Shown: piece by piece, positions 34,346-45,248 of the stretch | How positions within the stretch are numbered: the stretch's first letter is position 1 | Layout: the number at the start of each line of letters is the position of its first letter | Assembly: GCA_024682415.1 (NCBI GenBank) | Contig: JAIKZG010000009.1 | Location: 124,001-188,000, forward strand | Reading direction: 5' to 3' | Length of the DNA stretch: 64,000 nucleotides | DNA from: Prevotella sp. | Lineage (GTDB): Bacteria; Bacteroidota; Bacteroidia; Bacteroidales; Bacteroidaceae | The notes under the pieces: generated by a model | Databases searched by the model: none | What the model saw: only the letters and a program-made list of their open reading frames with translations | Told to the model about the DNA's origin: nothing | Made by a program: the position numbers and the translations under genes

Positions 34346-36856
34346 TTATATCTTTCTGAATCTCGCGAATTTAAGAAGCAGTTGCTTTTCGCCTGTGTTC
34401 TCGAAAGCTACAGTGGCTTTGGTGTTCTCGCCTGTGCCTTCTATCTTCTTCACCACGCCTATTCCAAAGCGTTGATGTTCTATTTTGTCGCCTACAACGA
34501 GAGATGCAGAGCCTTGCTTCATCTGTGTGGTCTCAGCTTGGAAGTTGCCGGCGTTTGTCGTTGGTGAAACTGAGCGACCGCCATTTGTCATCGCGTCTGA
34601 AATGCGACGCAGATTGCCACCGCCACGTGCTATACGCTGTTTAAATCCGTCAGAGAATGGGTCGATGGCTGCTTCAGCGCGATGTGGAGATGTAATCTTC
34701 GGTTTTACGTCGGCACGGAACTGGCTCGCCACAGGATTGCTGTTCTGCATACGGCTGCTATATCTTTGATAGTCGCTTCCCCAAGGGTGAGAGCCAGTAT
34801 AGCTTCTGTTAATCTCGTAGTCGGAAGAGCCACCAAATCCTCTGCCGATTTCATTGTAGCTTGCTGTGGCGCCATTCATTCCACCTTTCACATCAAGATA
34901 TTTCGCGTCAATATCTTTTATGAAGCTTGATGGTATGTAAAACTCCATTTTGCCATAGCGATAACGATTTTTGGCGCACGTCATCACGCAATGTTTCTCG
35001 GCTCTTGTAATGGCTACATACAGCAGTCGGCGTTCTTCCTCCATTTCCTTTAACGAATCCATTGAACGCTGACTTGGGAATATTCCTTCGTCAAGACCTA
35101 CTATGAACACTGTGGGAAATTCAAGACCTTTGGCGGCATGCACTGTCATGAGTGAAACCCTATTTTTTGCTTCCTCGCTGTCGTCGTTATCTTCCAAATC
35201 GCTCATTAATGAAACATCTTGCAAATAGTCGTTAAGTGATATTTCATTAAGCATATCTTCCTCTTTGCGGTTGTCTACAAATTCCTGCATACTGCTTAAG
35301 AATTCATCTACATTGTCCTGGCGGTCGAGGTCGTCAGGGTCTTTGCTTTTGAATATCTCTTCGTAGAGTCCGCTTTCTTTTATTATTCTGCTGCCAAGTT
35401 GAAAAGCGTCCAATGTTTCATTTAAAGCAATGAAGCTGTCAATGAGCGACTTAAACAGGTTAAGCTTGTTGAGAGTGCCTTTGTTTACGTTAAGACCGTA
35501 AATTTCTGGCGCTCCAATCACATTCCAAAAACTTGTGGAGTGGGAGTGGGCTGCCTGTGCTATCTTTTCAAGCGTTGTGTTGCCTATTCCTCGGGCAGGA
35601 TAGTTTATTACGCGCTTTATGGCTTCCTCGTCATTGGGGTTTACCACAAGACGGAAATATGCTATTATGTCTTTTATTTCCTTACGTTGATAGAAACTCT
35701 GTCCGCCATGTATGCGATAGGGAATACCGCTTTTCATAAATTCTTCCTCAAATGTGCGGCTCTGCGCATTGGTTCTGTAAAGAATGGCAAAATCTCCCCA
35801 TTGGCATTTATCTTTGTGCTTTATCCTTTCAAGCTCTTTAGCTACGATAGACGCTTCCTCACGGTCGGAGTAAGCAGGGCGCAGCAATATCTTGTCGCCT
35901 TCAGCGTTTTCGCTGAACACATCCTTGGGTATCTGTCCTCTGTTGTGCTTTATGAGGCTGTTGGCTGCTTCCACTATTCTTTGAGTAGAACGATAGTTGC
36001 GCTCCAATTTGAATAGCTTGGCGTTATCGTATATCTTAGTGAATTTCAGAATGTTGTCGATATTTGCTCCTCTAAAGCCGTAGATACTTTGAGCGTCATC
36101 ACCTACTACGCAGATATGTCTGTTCTCGCGGGTGAGCAATAATAATATCTGATGCTGGGCGTAGTTGGTGTCCTGATACTCGTCTACTAATATGTATCTG
36201 AATCTGTCTACGTATTTCAATCGGATTTCTTCATTGGTAGCAAACAGTTCGAAAGTGTTTGTCAGCAAGTCATCGAAATCCATTGCGTTGGCTGCTCTGC
36301 ATCGGCGTGAATACTCGGCAAAGATTTTCCCTGTTGCCGGTATCTTGCTTTTATAGTCGTATTCGTATAGGCTATGATCTTTCTGATAGTCGGAAGCATT
36401 CATCAACTGGTTTTTTGCCATGCTGATATGGGCGTGTACGGTTGACGGCTTATATACCTTGTCGTCAAGTCCCATTTCCTTGATGATTGCCTTTATCAGC
36501 GAGCGTGAGTCTGATTCATCATAAATGGTGAAATTCTGGTCATATCCGATGGATTGTGCTTCTTTGCGCAGAATGCGTGAGAAAATAGAGTGGAACGTGC
36601 CCATCTGTAATTTGCGCGCGCTGTCGTTGCCTACGAGTGAGCCGATACGCTCTTTCATCTCGTTGGCAGCTTTATTTGTGAAGGTAAGGGCAAGTATGCT
36701 CCATGGGAAATAGCCTTGCTGCAACAGATAGGCTATTTTATATGTCAATACTCTCGTCTTGCCGGAACCCGCGCCTGCTATTACAAGCTGTGGCCCGTCA
36801 ATATATTCTACAGCCTCACGCTGATTGTCATTAAGTTCTGCTAATAAATCCATCAT
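34346..36856 (-). CDS. UvrD/PcrA-type superfamily I DNA helicase
   Basis: An 836-residue ATP-dependent 3'-5' helicase. Walker A is GAGSGKTRVL (about 29-38), motif Ia ALTFTNKAANEMKER, motif II VDEYQDTN, motif III VGDDAQSIYGFRGA, motif IV ERNYRSTQRI, motif V VHAAKGLEFPTVF and motif VI LLYVAITRAE. All are intact. The C-terminal tail (about 660-835) is Gly/Ser/Asn-rich and ends in a Tudor-like segment (VGDKIEHQRFGIGVVKKIEG), as in PcrA and UvrD, where it contacts RNA polymerase. Its ATG overlaps the TGA of mtgA, so the two are coupled. Confidence 0.93.
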   Translation of the reverse strand: MMDLLAELNDNQREAVEYIDGPQLVIAGAGSGKTRVLTYKIAYLLQQGYFPWSILALTFTNKAANEMKERIGSLVGNDSARKLQMGTFHSIFSRILRKEAQSIGYDQNFTIYDESDSRSLIKAIIKEMGLDDKVYKPSTVHAHISMAKNQLMNASDYQKDHSLYEYDYKSKIPATGKIFAEYSRRCRAANAMDFDDLLTNTFELFATNEEIRLKYVDRFRYILVDEYQDTNYAQHQILLLLTRENRHICVVGDDAQSIYGFRGANIDNILKFTKIYDNAKLFKLERNYRSTQRIVEAANSLIKHNRGQIPKDVFSENAEGDKILLRPAYSDREEASIVAKELERIKHKDKCQWGDFAILYRTNAQSRTFEEEFMKSGIPYRIHGGQSFYQRKEIKDIIAYFRLVVNPNDEEAIKRVINYPARGIGNTTLEKIAQAAHSHSTSFWNVIGAPEIYGLNVNKGTLNKLNLFKSLIDSFIALNETLDAFQLGSRIIKESGLYEEIFKSKDPDDLDRQDNVDEFLSSMQEFVDNRKEEDMLNEISLNDYLQDVSLMSDLEDNDDSEEAKNRVSLMTVHAAKGLEFPTVFIVGLDEGIFPSQRSMDSLKEMEEERRLLYVAITRAEKHCVMTCAKNRYRYGKMEFYIPSSFIKDIDAKYLDVKGGMNGATASYNEIGRGFGGSSDYEINRSYTGSHPWGSDYQRYSSRMQNSNPVASQFRADVKPKITSPHRAEAAIDPFSDGFKQRIARGGGNLRRISDAMTNGGRSVSPTTNAGNFQAETTQMKQGSASLVVGDKIEHQRFGIGVVKKIEGTGENTKATVAFENTGEKQLLLKFARFRKI

Positions 36857-37590
36857 TTCTTTTTCTTGTATATTCCGCCTGATACAGAGTTGGTGTTGAT
36901 GTCTTCACCTTCTTTGGGGAATGAAGGGATAAATTTCATTTCGTGCTGTATGCGTCGCTGACGCTTGCGCATATATGAACTTGGATTGCTGCTGTCGAAT
37001 CTGCGAGGATTAGGCAAAGTGGCGGCAATAAGCGCGCATTCCGAACGCGTAAGCTCGGCGGCGGTTTTGCCGTTGAAATGATATTTGGCAACAGCGTCTA
37101 CTCCAAATATGTTCTGCCCCATTTCAATGCTGTTGAGATATACTTCCATAATGCGTTGCTTGCTCCAGAATAGCTCGATAAGAGCAGTGAAGTATACTTC
37201 CAGGCCCTTTCTCACCCAAGTGCGGTCGGGAAACAGAAAGACATTCTTCGCCGTCTGCTGAGATATTGTGCTCGCTCCATGTTTCTTTCCGCCTTTCACG
37301 TTGTGCTTGGCGGCTTTCTCTATTGCCTCGTAGTCGAATCCGTGGTGGAGAAGGAAACGCTGATCCTCACTTGCCATTACTGCTACCGGCATGCTTGGCG
37401 ACATATCTTCAATAGAAACCCAGTGATGATGCATTATCATGCTCTCGTCTGTTCCAATGTTTTCTATTGAGCGGAGTACCATAAGCGGAGTTACGTATAC
37501 AGGCATAAATCTGTATACGATTACGGCTAAAATCGTGGATGCGAAAAAGAAGGCTACTGCCCATCTGAGGATATTCTTAAATAGTTGCAT
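36853..37590 (-). CDS. mtgA: monofunctional peptidoglycan glycosyltransferase
   Basis: A 245-residue GT51 enzyme that polymerises glycan strands from lipid II at the outer face of the inner membrane. An N-terminal membrane helix (about 8-30) anchors it. Motif 1 is ASEDQRFLLHHGFD with the catalytic Glu, motif 2 GASTISQQTAKN, motif 3 RKGLEVYFTALIE and motif 4 KQRIMEVYLNSIEMG. There is no transpeptidase domain. A short Lys-rich C-terminus overlaps the helicase start, placing the two genes in one transcript. Confidence 0.94.
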   Translation of the reverse strand: MQLFKNILRWAVAFFFASTILAVIVYRFMPVYVTPLMVLRSIENIGTDESMIMHHHWVSIEDMSPSMPVAVMASEDQRFLLHHGFDYEAIEKAAKHNVKGGKKHGASTISQQTAKNVFLFPDRTWVRKGLEVYFTALIELFWSKQRIMEVYLNSIEMGQNIFGVDAVAKYHFNGKTAAELTRSECALIAATLPNPRRFDSSNPSSYMRKRQRRIQHEMKFIPSFPKEGEDINTNSVSGGIYKKKK

Positions 37591-37791
37591 GTTGCTTATT
37601 TGTGTAAGTATATAAACATAAAAAAGACGGACGCTTAATTACTCACTTTCTCAAGTTTGTGATCAGCCATCCGCCCATCCTTAAAATTTCAATGTAAGAA
37701 CTGCCCTAAACTCACGTTCCGGACCTTTCCATAATTCTACTTTGTATATAATTAATAAAAAACTTCTGTTTTTATAATCGCACACATAGAA

Positions 37792-38502
37792 TTAGTCCAA
37801 TGTGCCGTTGTTGGCCTTGTTTACCATTGCCTTGCTGGCATACATGTAAACTTCTACACGGCGATTTTCTCTGCGACCTGCTGCTGTAGAGTTGCTTGCT
37901 ACAGGGTTGTCCTCGCCATAACCTGTTGTGCTCTTAATCTGAGAATAAGAAACACCATTGCCTGTAAGGTAGTTGGTTACAGCCTGTGCTCTGCGCTGAC
38001 TCAAGTCGAGGTTCTTCTGATAGCTCTGTTCTGCGTTGCAGTTCTTCCATCCCTGATTGTCAGTATAACCCTGTACGGCGATGTCGCAGTCAGTATTGTT
38101 CTTCATCACCTGAGCAAACTTATTCAAAGATGTTCTTGCTGAAGAACTCAATGTGCTGCTGCTTGTGCTGAAAAGGATACCGTTGTCGAATGTTACCTTT
38201 ACTGCCTGTAGACCATTAGCATCGGTTGTGGTTTCAACAGTAGCGTTAGGCACTTGTCTTGCCTGTTCTGCCACCTTGTCCATGTGATGACCGATGATTG
38301 CGCCTGTTCCAGCGCCTACGGCAGCGCCTATGGCAGCACCGATAGCTGTAGACTTTGTATTATGGCCTATAACTTGTCCTAATATTCCACCTAATACAGC
38401 ACCGGCTCCTGCGCCGATACCAGCTCCTGTGCCCTGTTTTGTCTGACATCCGAATATGGTCAGAAGGCACAGACCAAGTGTAAATAATTTAATCTTTTTC
38501 AT
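37792..38502 (-). CDS. OmpA family lipoprotein with glycine-zipper
   Basis: A 236-residue outer-membrane lipoprotein. The lipobox ends LTIFGC (Cys near 19). Two Gly-rich helices ([18 protein letters not shown] and [17 protein letters not shown], about 26-70) are a glycine zipper that probably inserts in or lines the membrane. The OmpA peptidoglycan-binding domain follows (about 110-225), with [18 protein letters not shown] and NRRVEV. It resembles YiaD/Pal-type proteins that tie the outer membrane to the wall. It is divergent from proS, and both promoters lie in the 125-bp gap. Confidence 0.9.
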   Translation of the reverse strand: MKKIKLFTLGLCLLTIFGCQTKQGTGAGIGAGAGAVLGGILGQVIGHNTKSTAIGAAIGAAVGAGTGAIIGHHMDKVAEQARQVPNATVETTTDANGLQAVKVTFDNGILFSTSSSTLSSSARTSLNKFAQVMKNNTDCDIAVQGYTDNQGWKNCNAEQSYQKNLDLSQRRAQAVTNYLTGNGVSYSQIKSTTGYGEDNPVASNSTAAGRRENRRVEVYMYASKAMVNKANNGTLD

Positions 38503-38538
38503 AATTTATGTGTTCTTTTGTTTTGTATTAACTGGAGG

Positions 38539-38546
38539 CAAAGGTA
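38539..38546 (-). promoter_or_regulatory. -7 element of the OmpA-like gene
   Basis: TACCTTTG on the minus strand, about 37 bp from the start codon, matching the TAnnTTTG consensus. Confidence 0.55.
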
Positions 38547-38589
38547 ACTCTTTTTTTTATATCGCCTCATACTTATCAACATTTTTTTG

Positions 38590-38597
38590 TAATTTTG
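38590..38597 (+). promoter_or_regulatory. -7 element of proS
   Basis: TAATTTTG, 30 bp upstream of the chosen proS start. Its position argues against the longer open frame that begins at 38456. Confidence 0.6.
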
Positions 38598-38626
38598 CAC
38601 CCAAATTTATAAAGCTAATCAAGAAA

Positions 38627-40105
38627 ATGGCTAAAGAACTGAAAGAATTAACTAAAAGAGCTGACAATTACAGTCAGTGGTACAATGACCTTGTCATTAA
38701 AGCCGGTCTTGCCGAATTGTCTCCGGTAAGAGGCTGCATGGTCATAAAACCTTACGGCTACGCCATCTGGGAGAAGGTGCAGCAGATTATGGATGCTAAG
38801 TTTAAGGAGACAGGCGTGCAGAACGCATACTTCCCCTTGCTTATCCCCAAATCTTTCCTCTCTCGTGAGGCAGAGCATGTGAAGGGCTTCGCTAAGGAGT
38901 GTGCCGTCGTTACTCACTATCGTCTTAAAGCATCAGAGGATGGAAACAGCGTTGTGGTAGACCCTGCCGCAAAACTCGAAGAGGAACTTATCGTTCGTCC
39001 AACTTCTGAGACAATTATATGGAATACTTATAAGGGATGGATTCATTCTTGGCGCGACCTGCCATTGGTATGCAATCAGTGGTGTAACGTTATGCGTTGG
39101 GAAATGCGTACCCGTCCTTTCCTCCGTACAAGTGAGTTCCTCTGGCAAGAGGGCCACACAGCTCATTCTTCTTCTGAGGAGGCAAGAGCACGCGCTGAGC
39201 AGATGCTTCACGTTTATGCCGACGTAGTTGAGAATTATATGGCAGTGCCTGTGCTTCAGGGCGTAAAGAGTGCCACAGAGCGTTTCGCAGGTGCTGTTGA
39301 TACATATACTATCGAGGCTATGATGCAAGACGGTAAAGCTTTGCAGAGCGGTACAAGCCACTTCCTCGGTCAGAACTTCGCTAAGGCATTCGATGTGCAA
39401 TATATAGATAAGGAGAACAAGTTGCAGTATCCTTGGGCTACATCTTTCGGTGTAAGTACACGTCTGCTCGGTGCTCTTATCATGGTTCACAGCGATGATA
39501 ATGGTCTTGTTTTGCCTCCAAAGATTGCTCCGCTGCAGGTGGTAATCGTGCCTATCGGCAAGGGTGATCAGCAGCAGGCTATCGCTGATAAGTTCGCTCC
39601 TGTTATCAAAGGCTTGCGTGATTTGGGTATTACAGTGAAATATGATGATGCCGAGAACAAACGTCCTGGCTTCAAGTTCGCTGATTATGAGCTTCGCGGT
39701 GTGCCTGTTCGCCTTGTTATGGGTGGAAGAGATCTTGAGAACGGCACTGTCGAGATTATGCGTCGTGACACATTGGAGAAAGAAACAGTTTCTTTCGACG
39801 GTTTGGTAGAGCGTGTAAAGAACTTGCTCGACGATATGCAGAAGAATATCTTTGAGAAGGCTCGTAAATATCGTGACGCTCATGTATATGAGTGCGAGAA
39901 TTACGAGGAGTTCAAGGAGCGTGTTAAGGACGGCGGATTCTTCCTCTGCCATTGGGACGGTACAGCCGAAACTGAGGCTAAAATCAAGGAAGAAACTCAG
40001 GCTACTATCCGTTGCATTCCGTTTGCTTATGAGCAGACCGATGGCGTGGATATGGTAAGCGGCAAGCCTTCTAAGTATAGAGTTATTATCGCAAGAAGTT
40101 ATTAA
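38627..40105 (+). CDS. proS: prolyl-tRNA synthetase
   Basis: A 492-residue class II synthetase of the eukaryote/archaeon-like group, which lacks the large editing insertion of E. coli ProRS; this form is usual in Bacteroidota. Motif 2 region is [31 protein letters not shown]; motif 3 includes [26 protein letters not shown]. The anticodon-binding domain (about 285-380) and the C-terminal zinc-type domain ending [10 protein letters not shown] follow. The frame is open to 38456, but the protein family starts at [19 protein letters not shown], and the promoter lies between the two starts. Confidence 0.96.
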   Translation: MAKELKELTKRADNYSQWYNDLVIKAGLAELSPVRGCMVIKPYGYAIWEKVQQIMDAKFKETGVQNAYFPLLIPKSFLSREAEHVKGFAKECAVVTHYRLKASEDGNSVVVDPAAKLEEELIVRPTSETIIWNTYKGWIHSWRDLPLVCNQWCNVMRWEMRTRPFLRTSEFLWQEGHTAHSSSEEARARAEQMLHVYADVVENYMAVPVLQGVKSATERFAGAVDTYTIEAMMQDGKALQSGTSHFLGQNFAKAFDVQYIDKENKLQYPWATSFGVSTRLLGALIMVHSDDNGLVLPPKIAPLQVVIVPIGKGDQQQAIADKFAPVIKGLRDLGITVKYDDAENKRPGFKFADYELRGVPVRLVMGGRDLENGTVEIMRRDTLEKETVSFDGLVERVKNLLDDMQKNIFEKARKYRDAHVYECENYEEFKERVKDGGFFLCHWDGTAETEAKIKEETQATIRCIPFAYEQTDGVDMVSGKPSKYRVIIARSY

Positions 40106-40148
40106 TTAATAAGATATTACAAAGAGATAAAAATATCATTATAAAATA

Positions 40149-41843
40149 ATGGACTGGATAATAAATCTATTTACGAACAGTGAGTCGGTGGCTCACATCG
40201 CGCTTCTCTATGCCATTGTCATCGCTTGCGGTGTACTCCTCGGCAAGATGAAGATCGCAGGTATCTCTCTTGGTGTAACCTTTGTGCTCTTTATGGGTAT
40301 CTTGGCAGGTCATGTAGGATTTACAGGCCCTACACCAATTCTCACGTTTATACAAGACTTCGGACTTATCCTTTTCGTGTTCTGCATCGGTTTGCAGGTA
40401 GGTCCGGGCTTCTTCGACAGTTTTAAGAAAGGTGGCGTCACGCTCAATCTTCTTTCTACTCTCATGGTCTTGCTTGACATCGCTGTGATGTTTGGTTGCT
40501 ATTATCTTTTCTTCGATACAAGCAATCCTAACAACTTGCCTATGATGGTGGGTACTCTCTATGGTGCTGTTACCAATACTCCTGGTCTTGGTGCGGCCAA
40601 TGAGGCTCTCGGTTCTGTCTTCCATGATAATGTGCCACAGATTGCCAATGGTTATGCCTGCGCATATCCTCTTGGTGTGATAGGTATCATCGGCGCTACT
40701 ATTGCCATTCGTTATATCTGTCGTGTGGATTTGGCAGAGGAAGAGGCTGAACTTAATAAGCAGGAGGGTGAAAATCCTAAGGCTAAGCCTTGCCACTTGC
40801 ATTTAAGAATAGACAATCAGCATATCGCCGGTCGTAAGCTGAAGCAGATAACAGAATTCCTGAATCGTGATTTTGTCTGCACTCGTATTCTTCACGAGGG
40901 AGTGGTTACAATTCCTTTGCAGGACACTGTCTTTAATCTCGGCGACGAAATCATTGTTGTTTGCGCTGAGGGTGACGCTTCTGCCATAAGTGCCTTTATC
41001 GGTTCTGAGGTTGAAGGTGAGCTTTCACAGGCAAGCGAGGGCGAGACAGAGTTGATTTCTAAGCGCGTGATGGTGACAAATCCTCAGATGAACGGTAAGG
41101 TGCTTGGTAAGATGCACTTCAACAGTGTTTATGGCGTAAATGTCACTCGCGTCACTCGTCAGGATATTGAGCTTTTCGCTTCACGCAACCACCATTTCAA
41201 AGTCGGCGACCGTGTTACTGTTGTTGGTCCTGAGGAGAATGTAGAGCGTGTAGCTTCTATGCTCGGTAACTCTATAAAGAGCCTTAACACTCCGAATATT
41301 GCTACAATATTCATTGGTATCATGATTGGTATCGTCTTTGGTAGTATTCCTTTGGCAATACCAGGCATGCCTGTTCCTTTGAAACTTGGTATCGCAGGCG
41401 GTCCTCTTATCATCGCTATCTTGATAGGTCGCTTTGGATATAGATTCAAACTCGTCACTTATACCACCGTTTCTGCCAACCTTATGCTGCGAGAAATCGG
41501 TCTTGTGCTCTTCCTCGCGTCGGTAGGTATCAAGGCTGGCGCAGGCTTCTGGGAAACAGTAGTTCAGGGAGATGGTTTGAAATATGTTGGTACTGGTTTC
41601 TTGATTACAATTATTCCTATCCTTATCGTGGGCACTATCGCCCGCATGAAGTATAAGTTTAATTACTTCACAATCATGGGTATGATTGCCGGTACTTACA
41701 CCGATCCACCAGCATTGGCTTATGCTAATCAGACATGCTCAAAAGAGGCTCCGGCTGTAGGTTATTCTACTGTTTATCCTCTTAGTATGTTCCTTAGAAT
41801 ATTCACAGCTCAGATTATTGTGCTTTTCTTCTGTGGGGCATAA
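40149..41843 (+). CDS. YidE/YbjL-family putative transporter (AspT/TrkA_C domains)
   Basis: A 564-residue inner-membrane protein. The two halves each hold about five hydrophobic helices (residues 15-190 and 385-560). Between them are two RCK/TrkA_C domains (about 215-290 and 305-380), with [19 protein letters not shown] and [14 protein letters not shown]. Repeated motifs NTPGLGAA and TDPPALAYA in the two halves mark the internal duplication of the aspartate:alanine exchanger superfamily. The substrate is unknown. It starts 43 bp after proS. Confidence 0.88.
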   Translation: MDWIINLFTNSESVAHIALLYAIVIACGVLLGKMKIAGISLGVTFVLFMGILAGHVGFTGPTPILTFIQDFGLILFVFCIGLQVGPGFFDSFKKGGVTLNLLSTLMVLLDIAVMFGCYYLFFDTSNPNNLPMMVGTLYGAVTNTPGLGAANEALGSVFHDNVPQIANGYACAYPLGVIGIIGATIAIRYICRVDLAEEEAELNKQEGENPKAKPCHLHLRIDNQHIAGRKLKQITEFLNRDFVCTRILHEGVVTIPLQDTVFNLGDEIIVVCAEGDASAISAFIGSEVEGELSQASEGETELISKRVMVTNPQMNGKVLGKMHFNSVYGVNVTRVTRQDIELFASRNHHFKVGDRVTVVGPEENVERVASMLGNSIKSLNTPNIATIFIGIMIGIVFGSIPLAIPGMPVPLKLGIAGGPLIIAILIGRFGYRFKLVTYTTVSANLMLREIGLVLFLASVGIKAGAGFWETVVQGDGLKYVGTGFLITIIPILIVGTIARMKYKFNYFTIMGMIAGTYTDPPALAYANQTCSKEAPAVGYSTVYPLSMFLRIFTAQIIVLFFCGA

Positions 41844-41869
41844 CTGTAGAAAAATATAGTAAATAAAAT

Positions 41870-41915
41870 AAGTCGCGCATCATGGCTAATTATCAGCTTG
41901 ATGCGCGACTTTTTA
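41870..41915. terminator. bidirectional terminator between YidE-type and DUF4954 genes
   Basis: A perfect 13-bp stem (AAGTCGCGCATCA paired with TGATGCGCGACTT) with a 16-base loop, followed by TTTT on the plus strand and A/T-rich sequence on the other, between convergent genes. Confidence 0.85.
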
Positions 41916-41935
41916 TATTAAGAAGTTTGACGTTC

Positions 41936-43774
41936 TTATTCGTAATCCTTTTCTTTGTCAAGTTGCTCAATGAAGTTGTCGAGTACACTCTTTTCTACAT
42001 CGCCCATAGCATATTCACGTTCAGCGTCTTTGCGTATTTCCGCTATCCATTCACGGCGGGCGGTAACATAATCTTCCCTTATGCGCATGGCGTCTTCTTC
42101 CGTAATTTCATCAATGCCATAGTAATCGCATATCACATCGTATGACCATGCCCAGCGATACTCGCTATAGTTGTTGTTTATCTCTGTGAAGCGATCTATC
42201 ACATCGTTGATGTTGTCAATTTCGCCATTCTTAATCTCGTTTACCAAAGCGTCTTCTTCTGAAGCAGGTAAAAGTAGTCCGCTTAGGTCATTCCATTTGC
42301 CTATGCCTGTCTGAGAGAGAGGGCGTGTAAGCTCATGACGTTTCATCACTGCGCCCATATATATGCGCAATGCCATGTCGTAGTATTTTATACCCTTGTG
42401 GAGAGATGAGTTCCTGATGATATATTCATGATAAATATAGTTGCTCACATTATCGCCCGACGCTGCAAGCAAATCTTCAAGAATATGCTTCGCCTGTAGA
42501 ATCTCACCTACGGAGAACGGACTGAGCCAATCGAAATTTACTACGCTCTTCTGTCCGCTGCGAGGGCGTACATCTCTCTTGGGCCATTTTCTGATATCAC
42601 GATAAAGACCCACAGTAGTGATGTTTCTGCCCGGCACGAGATTCATCTGCTCGCCGTTGGCGATAAGATAAGAGAATGGTAGGGCACGAGTGTCGGGATG
42701 ATACATCAGTTTGCCAAAGCATACACTGAAAGTACCGATATTGGCAGGCATGAGGATGTAAGCCCCACTGGCTGTTTTCGTGCCTCGCTCAAGAATGCCG
42801 TAGTGCATAGGGCCCATCTTGTAAGCATGGTTGCTGAAGTTGGTCGCGCTGCCGGCATTGTAGAATGAGAACATTCCGCCGATGAGTAATGAACTCTTGT
42901 GGTGACTTGCGGTGAATGGGCCACAGAACGCTGCACACGCCTCACCATTTGCCATATATGAATTAGCGAAGAATACACTGTTCTCGGCAGTAAATCCATT
43001 TGTTATCTGGCATGCTTCGCCCACAAAGCAGTTCTCTATCTTAGCGCTGTTGAGGATGGAAGAACCATCAAAGATTATTGAGTTCTCGCAAATTACTCCC
43101 GAACCTATGTAAACACTTGCTTCGGGTATGCTTTTGATGGAGCAGTCGCTTAGACGCACAGCGCCACGCACTTCGCAGTCGTTGCTTATCTGAGTGTTAA
43201 TCACTTCCGATGTATTGATGATTTTCACTCTGTCGCCTATAGTGCCACGTTCAGGCTGAGAGCAGTTGATTTCTTCTCTCACCATCGCGCGAATAGCATG
43301 AGTAAACTCCCTGTCGGAACTGTATTTCACCATTAGAGCTGCCAACTGACTTGTAAGCCCGTCGAAGAGAATTACATTGCCGTCGCCCACTTCGTTAAGC
43401 ACTGAAATGATGTTGCCTTCACCAAAGGTTGCCCCCTCGGTGGTTTCCATCGTGCTCACGTTGGTTATCACGCAGTCTTCGCCTATGTCGTAGCCGTTGA
43501 TATAGTTGCCTATATTTTCTATCAGACAGTTATCGCCTATCTTCACATTGCGTAGCGTGGCATTGCGTATGCCGGAATGCTTGGTGAAGTCTTTTGCCAC
43601 TTCAACGCTCTTCTCAAACAATCCGAGTTTCACTTCGCCATAGAAATTCACACCACGGATATGAGCAGGCGAGAAGTCCTCGGCTACACTTATCTCAGTC
43701 CAATTTTCAGCCCAACAGCCGTTTTCTTCCAACGTGAGTATCTCATCGTCGGTCAGCGTTCTGTATTCTTCCAT
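41936..43774 (-). CDS. DUF4954 family protein (left-handed beta-helix type)
   Basis: A 612-residue cytoplasmic protein typical of Bacteroidota DUF4954. The region from about 60 to 330 is rich in hexapeptide-like turns ([IV]GDNCLIENI, IGEDCVITNV, GNIISV, VIFDGSSILNSAKIENCFVGEACQI), which suggests a left-handed parallel beta-helix as in acyl- and nucleotidyl-transferases. The C-terminal third is helical with acidic runs. No catalytic motif is clear and no reaction is known. It lies 29 bp after hflX on the same strand, in one transcript with it. Confidence 0.85.
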   Translation of the reverse strand: MEEYRTLTDDEILTLEENGCWAENWTEISVAEDFSPAHIRGVNFYGEVKLGLFEKSVEVAKDFTKHSGIRNATLRNVKIGDNCLIENIGNYINGYDIGEDCVITNVSTMETTEGATFGEGNIISVLNEVGDGNVILFDGLTSQLAALMVKYSSDREFTHAIRAMVREEINCSQPERGTIGDRVKIINTSEVINTQISNDCEVRGAVRLSDCSIKSIPEASVYIGSGVICENSIIFDGSSILNSAKIENCFVGEACQITNGFTAENSVFFANSYMANGEACAAFCGPFTASHHKSSLLIGGMFSFYNAGSATNFSNHAYKMGPMHYGILERGTKTASGAYILMPANIGTFSVCFGKLMYHPDTRALPFSYLIANGEQMNLVPGRNITTVGLYRDIRKWPKRDVRPRSGQKSVVNFDWLSPFSVGEILQAKHILEDLLAASGDNVSNYIYHEYIIRNSSLHKGIKYYDMALRIYMGAVMKRHELTRPLSQTGIGKWNDLSGLLLPASEEDALVNEIKNGEIDNINDVIDRFTEINNNYSEYRWAWSYDVICDYYGIDEITEEDAMRIREDYVTARREWIAEIRKDAEREYAMGDVEKSVLDNFIEQLDKEKDYE

Positions 43775-43803
43775 ATCAGTTTTCAGTTATATATCTGTAA
43801 TTC

Positions 43804-45063
43804 TTATATTTCTTCCTCTTCGGTGGTAGGATACCAGAAATCATTATATGGATATTTCTGCACATGCAACTGCTTCACTTTCTTATAGAGCACATCGCGC
43901 AGCTCCTCCACGTTTTCCTTTTCCTTAGCCGAGATAAAGATGCAGTCGCCGCCCACACGAGCCATCCACGTCTGTTTCAGCTCATTTAGTGAGATATTCT
44001 CCTTTGTAGGAGGGGTGAGGTCGTCGGCTTCCTTTTCTGTCCAGTGATAATTATCTATCTTGTTGAACACAATAAGGTGAGGAGTCTCCGCGCAGTCAAG
44101 TTCTTTGAGCATGTTGTCTACCACCTTTATCTGCTCTTCAAAGTCGGGGTGAGAAATGTCTACCACATGAACAAGCAAATCAGCTTCGCGCACCTCGTCG
44201 AGAGTAGACTTAAATGAATCTACCAAGTCGGTAGGCAGCTTGCGTATAAACCCTACGGTATCAGCCAATAGAAAAGGCAGATTTTGAATACCCACCTTGC
44301 GCACTGTCGTGTCGAGAGTGGCGAAAAGCTTGTTTTCCGCGAATACATTACTCTTTGAAAGCAAGTTCATGATAGTGCTCTTGCCCACATTAGTATAGCC
44401 CACAAGAGCCACGCGGATAAGTCTTCCTCTGTTTTTGCGTTGAGTTGTCTTCTGTCTGTCTATTTCCGTAAGGCGTTTTTTCAGCAAAGTGATGCGGTTG
44501 AGAATGATACGTCTGTCCATCTCAAGCTGAGTCTCACCAGGTCCGCGCAATCCTACAGAACCTTTTCCGCCACCAGAGCCAGAACCGCCACCTTGACGTT
44601 CAAGGTGAGTCCATAGTCGTTGTAGTCGTGGAAGCATGTATCTATATTGCGCAAGCTCCACCTGTGTTTTGGCATTAGCTGTCTGCGCGCGCATGGCGAA
44701 AATGTCGAGAATTAGTGATGTTCTATCAAGAATTTTCACTTTTAGCTCTGCCTCAATATTGCGTATCTGCTTCGCGCTCAGTTCATCATCGAAAATCACC
44801 ATTCCGACAGGGCGTTCTGCTTCTTCCTCGTCTTCTATATATTTTCTTATCTCTTCGAGCTTACCCTTGCCCACATAAGTTACCGAGCTTGGTCCGCCCA
44901 CGCGTTGAGTGAATCGCTTCACGGTAACGGCACCAGCGGTGTCGGCAAGAAATTCCAGTTCGTCGAGATATTCCGTAGTCTTAGCTTCGTTCTGATTTTG
45001 CGTTATCAATCCTACCAATATCGCTGTTTCAGCCTTAGCTTCTGAAATAACAAATTCCTTCAT
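43804..45063 (-). CDS. hflX: ribosome-associated GTPase HflX
   Basis: A 419-residue GTPase that splits stalled or stress-inactivated ribosomes. The N-terminal HflX domain (about 1-165) includes VKRFTQRVGGPSSVTYVGKGKLEEI. A coiled region with Gly-rich GGGSGSGGGKGSVGLRGPGETQLE follows. The G domain has G1 GYTNVGKST, G3 DTVGF, G4 NKID and G5 SAKE. The order is that of the family, and length is normal. A promoter lies upstream (45134-45127), and DUF4954 follows downstream. Confidence 0.95.
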   Translation of the reverse strand: MKEFVISEAKAETAILVGLITQNQNEAKTTEYLDELEFLADTAGAVTVKRFTQRVGGPSSVTYVGKGKLEEIRKYIEDEEEAERPVGMVIFDDELSAKQIRNIEAELKVKILDRTSLILDIFAMRAQTANAKTQVELAQYRYMLPRLQRLWTHLERQGGGSGSGGGKGSVGLRGPGETQLEMDRRIILNRITLLKKRLTEIDRQKTTQRKNRGRLIRVALVGYTNVGKSTIMNLLSKSNVFAENKLFATLDTTVRKVGIQNLPFLLADTVGFIRKLPTDLVDSFKSTLDEVREADLLVHVVDISHPDFEEQIKVVDNMLKELDCAETPHLIVFNKIDNYHWTEKEADDLTPPTKENISLNELKQTWMARVGGDCIFISAKEKENVEELRDVLYKKVKQLHVQKYPYNDFWYPTTEEEEI

Positions 45064-45126
45064 TAAAAATGTTTATGATGTTGTGTATGTGAGAATTTTA
45101 TTGAATATAATACCTTATTATATATG

Positions 45127-45134
45127 CAAAAATA
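45127..45134 (-). promoter_or_regulatory. -7 element of the hflX transcript
   Basis: TATTTTTG on the minus strand with a TTTG box 19 bases upstream of it, about 65 bp before the hflX start. Confidence 0.6.
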
Positions 45135-45176
45135 CTATTATTGCATCGATTTTCAAAAAAAATCTCCTTATTTGTG

Positions 45177-45207
45177 TTTGTCGTTATGCCTTTTATCCTT
45201 ACTTTTG
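45177..45207 (+). promoter_or_regulatory. promoter of nagB
   Basis: TTTG at 45177-45180, 19 bases, TACTTTTG at 45200-45207, 42 bp before the start codon. It is divergent from the hflX promoter. Confidence 0.65.
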
Positions 45208-45248
45208 TGATGTAATAACTAATTTATAAAATCAGAAATCTAAGAATT

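Noticed and set aside
38456..38626. N-terminal extension of proS
   Set aside because: The extra frame runs through the divergent promoters, encodes no conserved ProRS sequence, and the promoter lies inside it.
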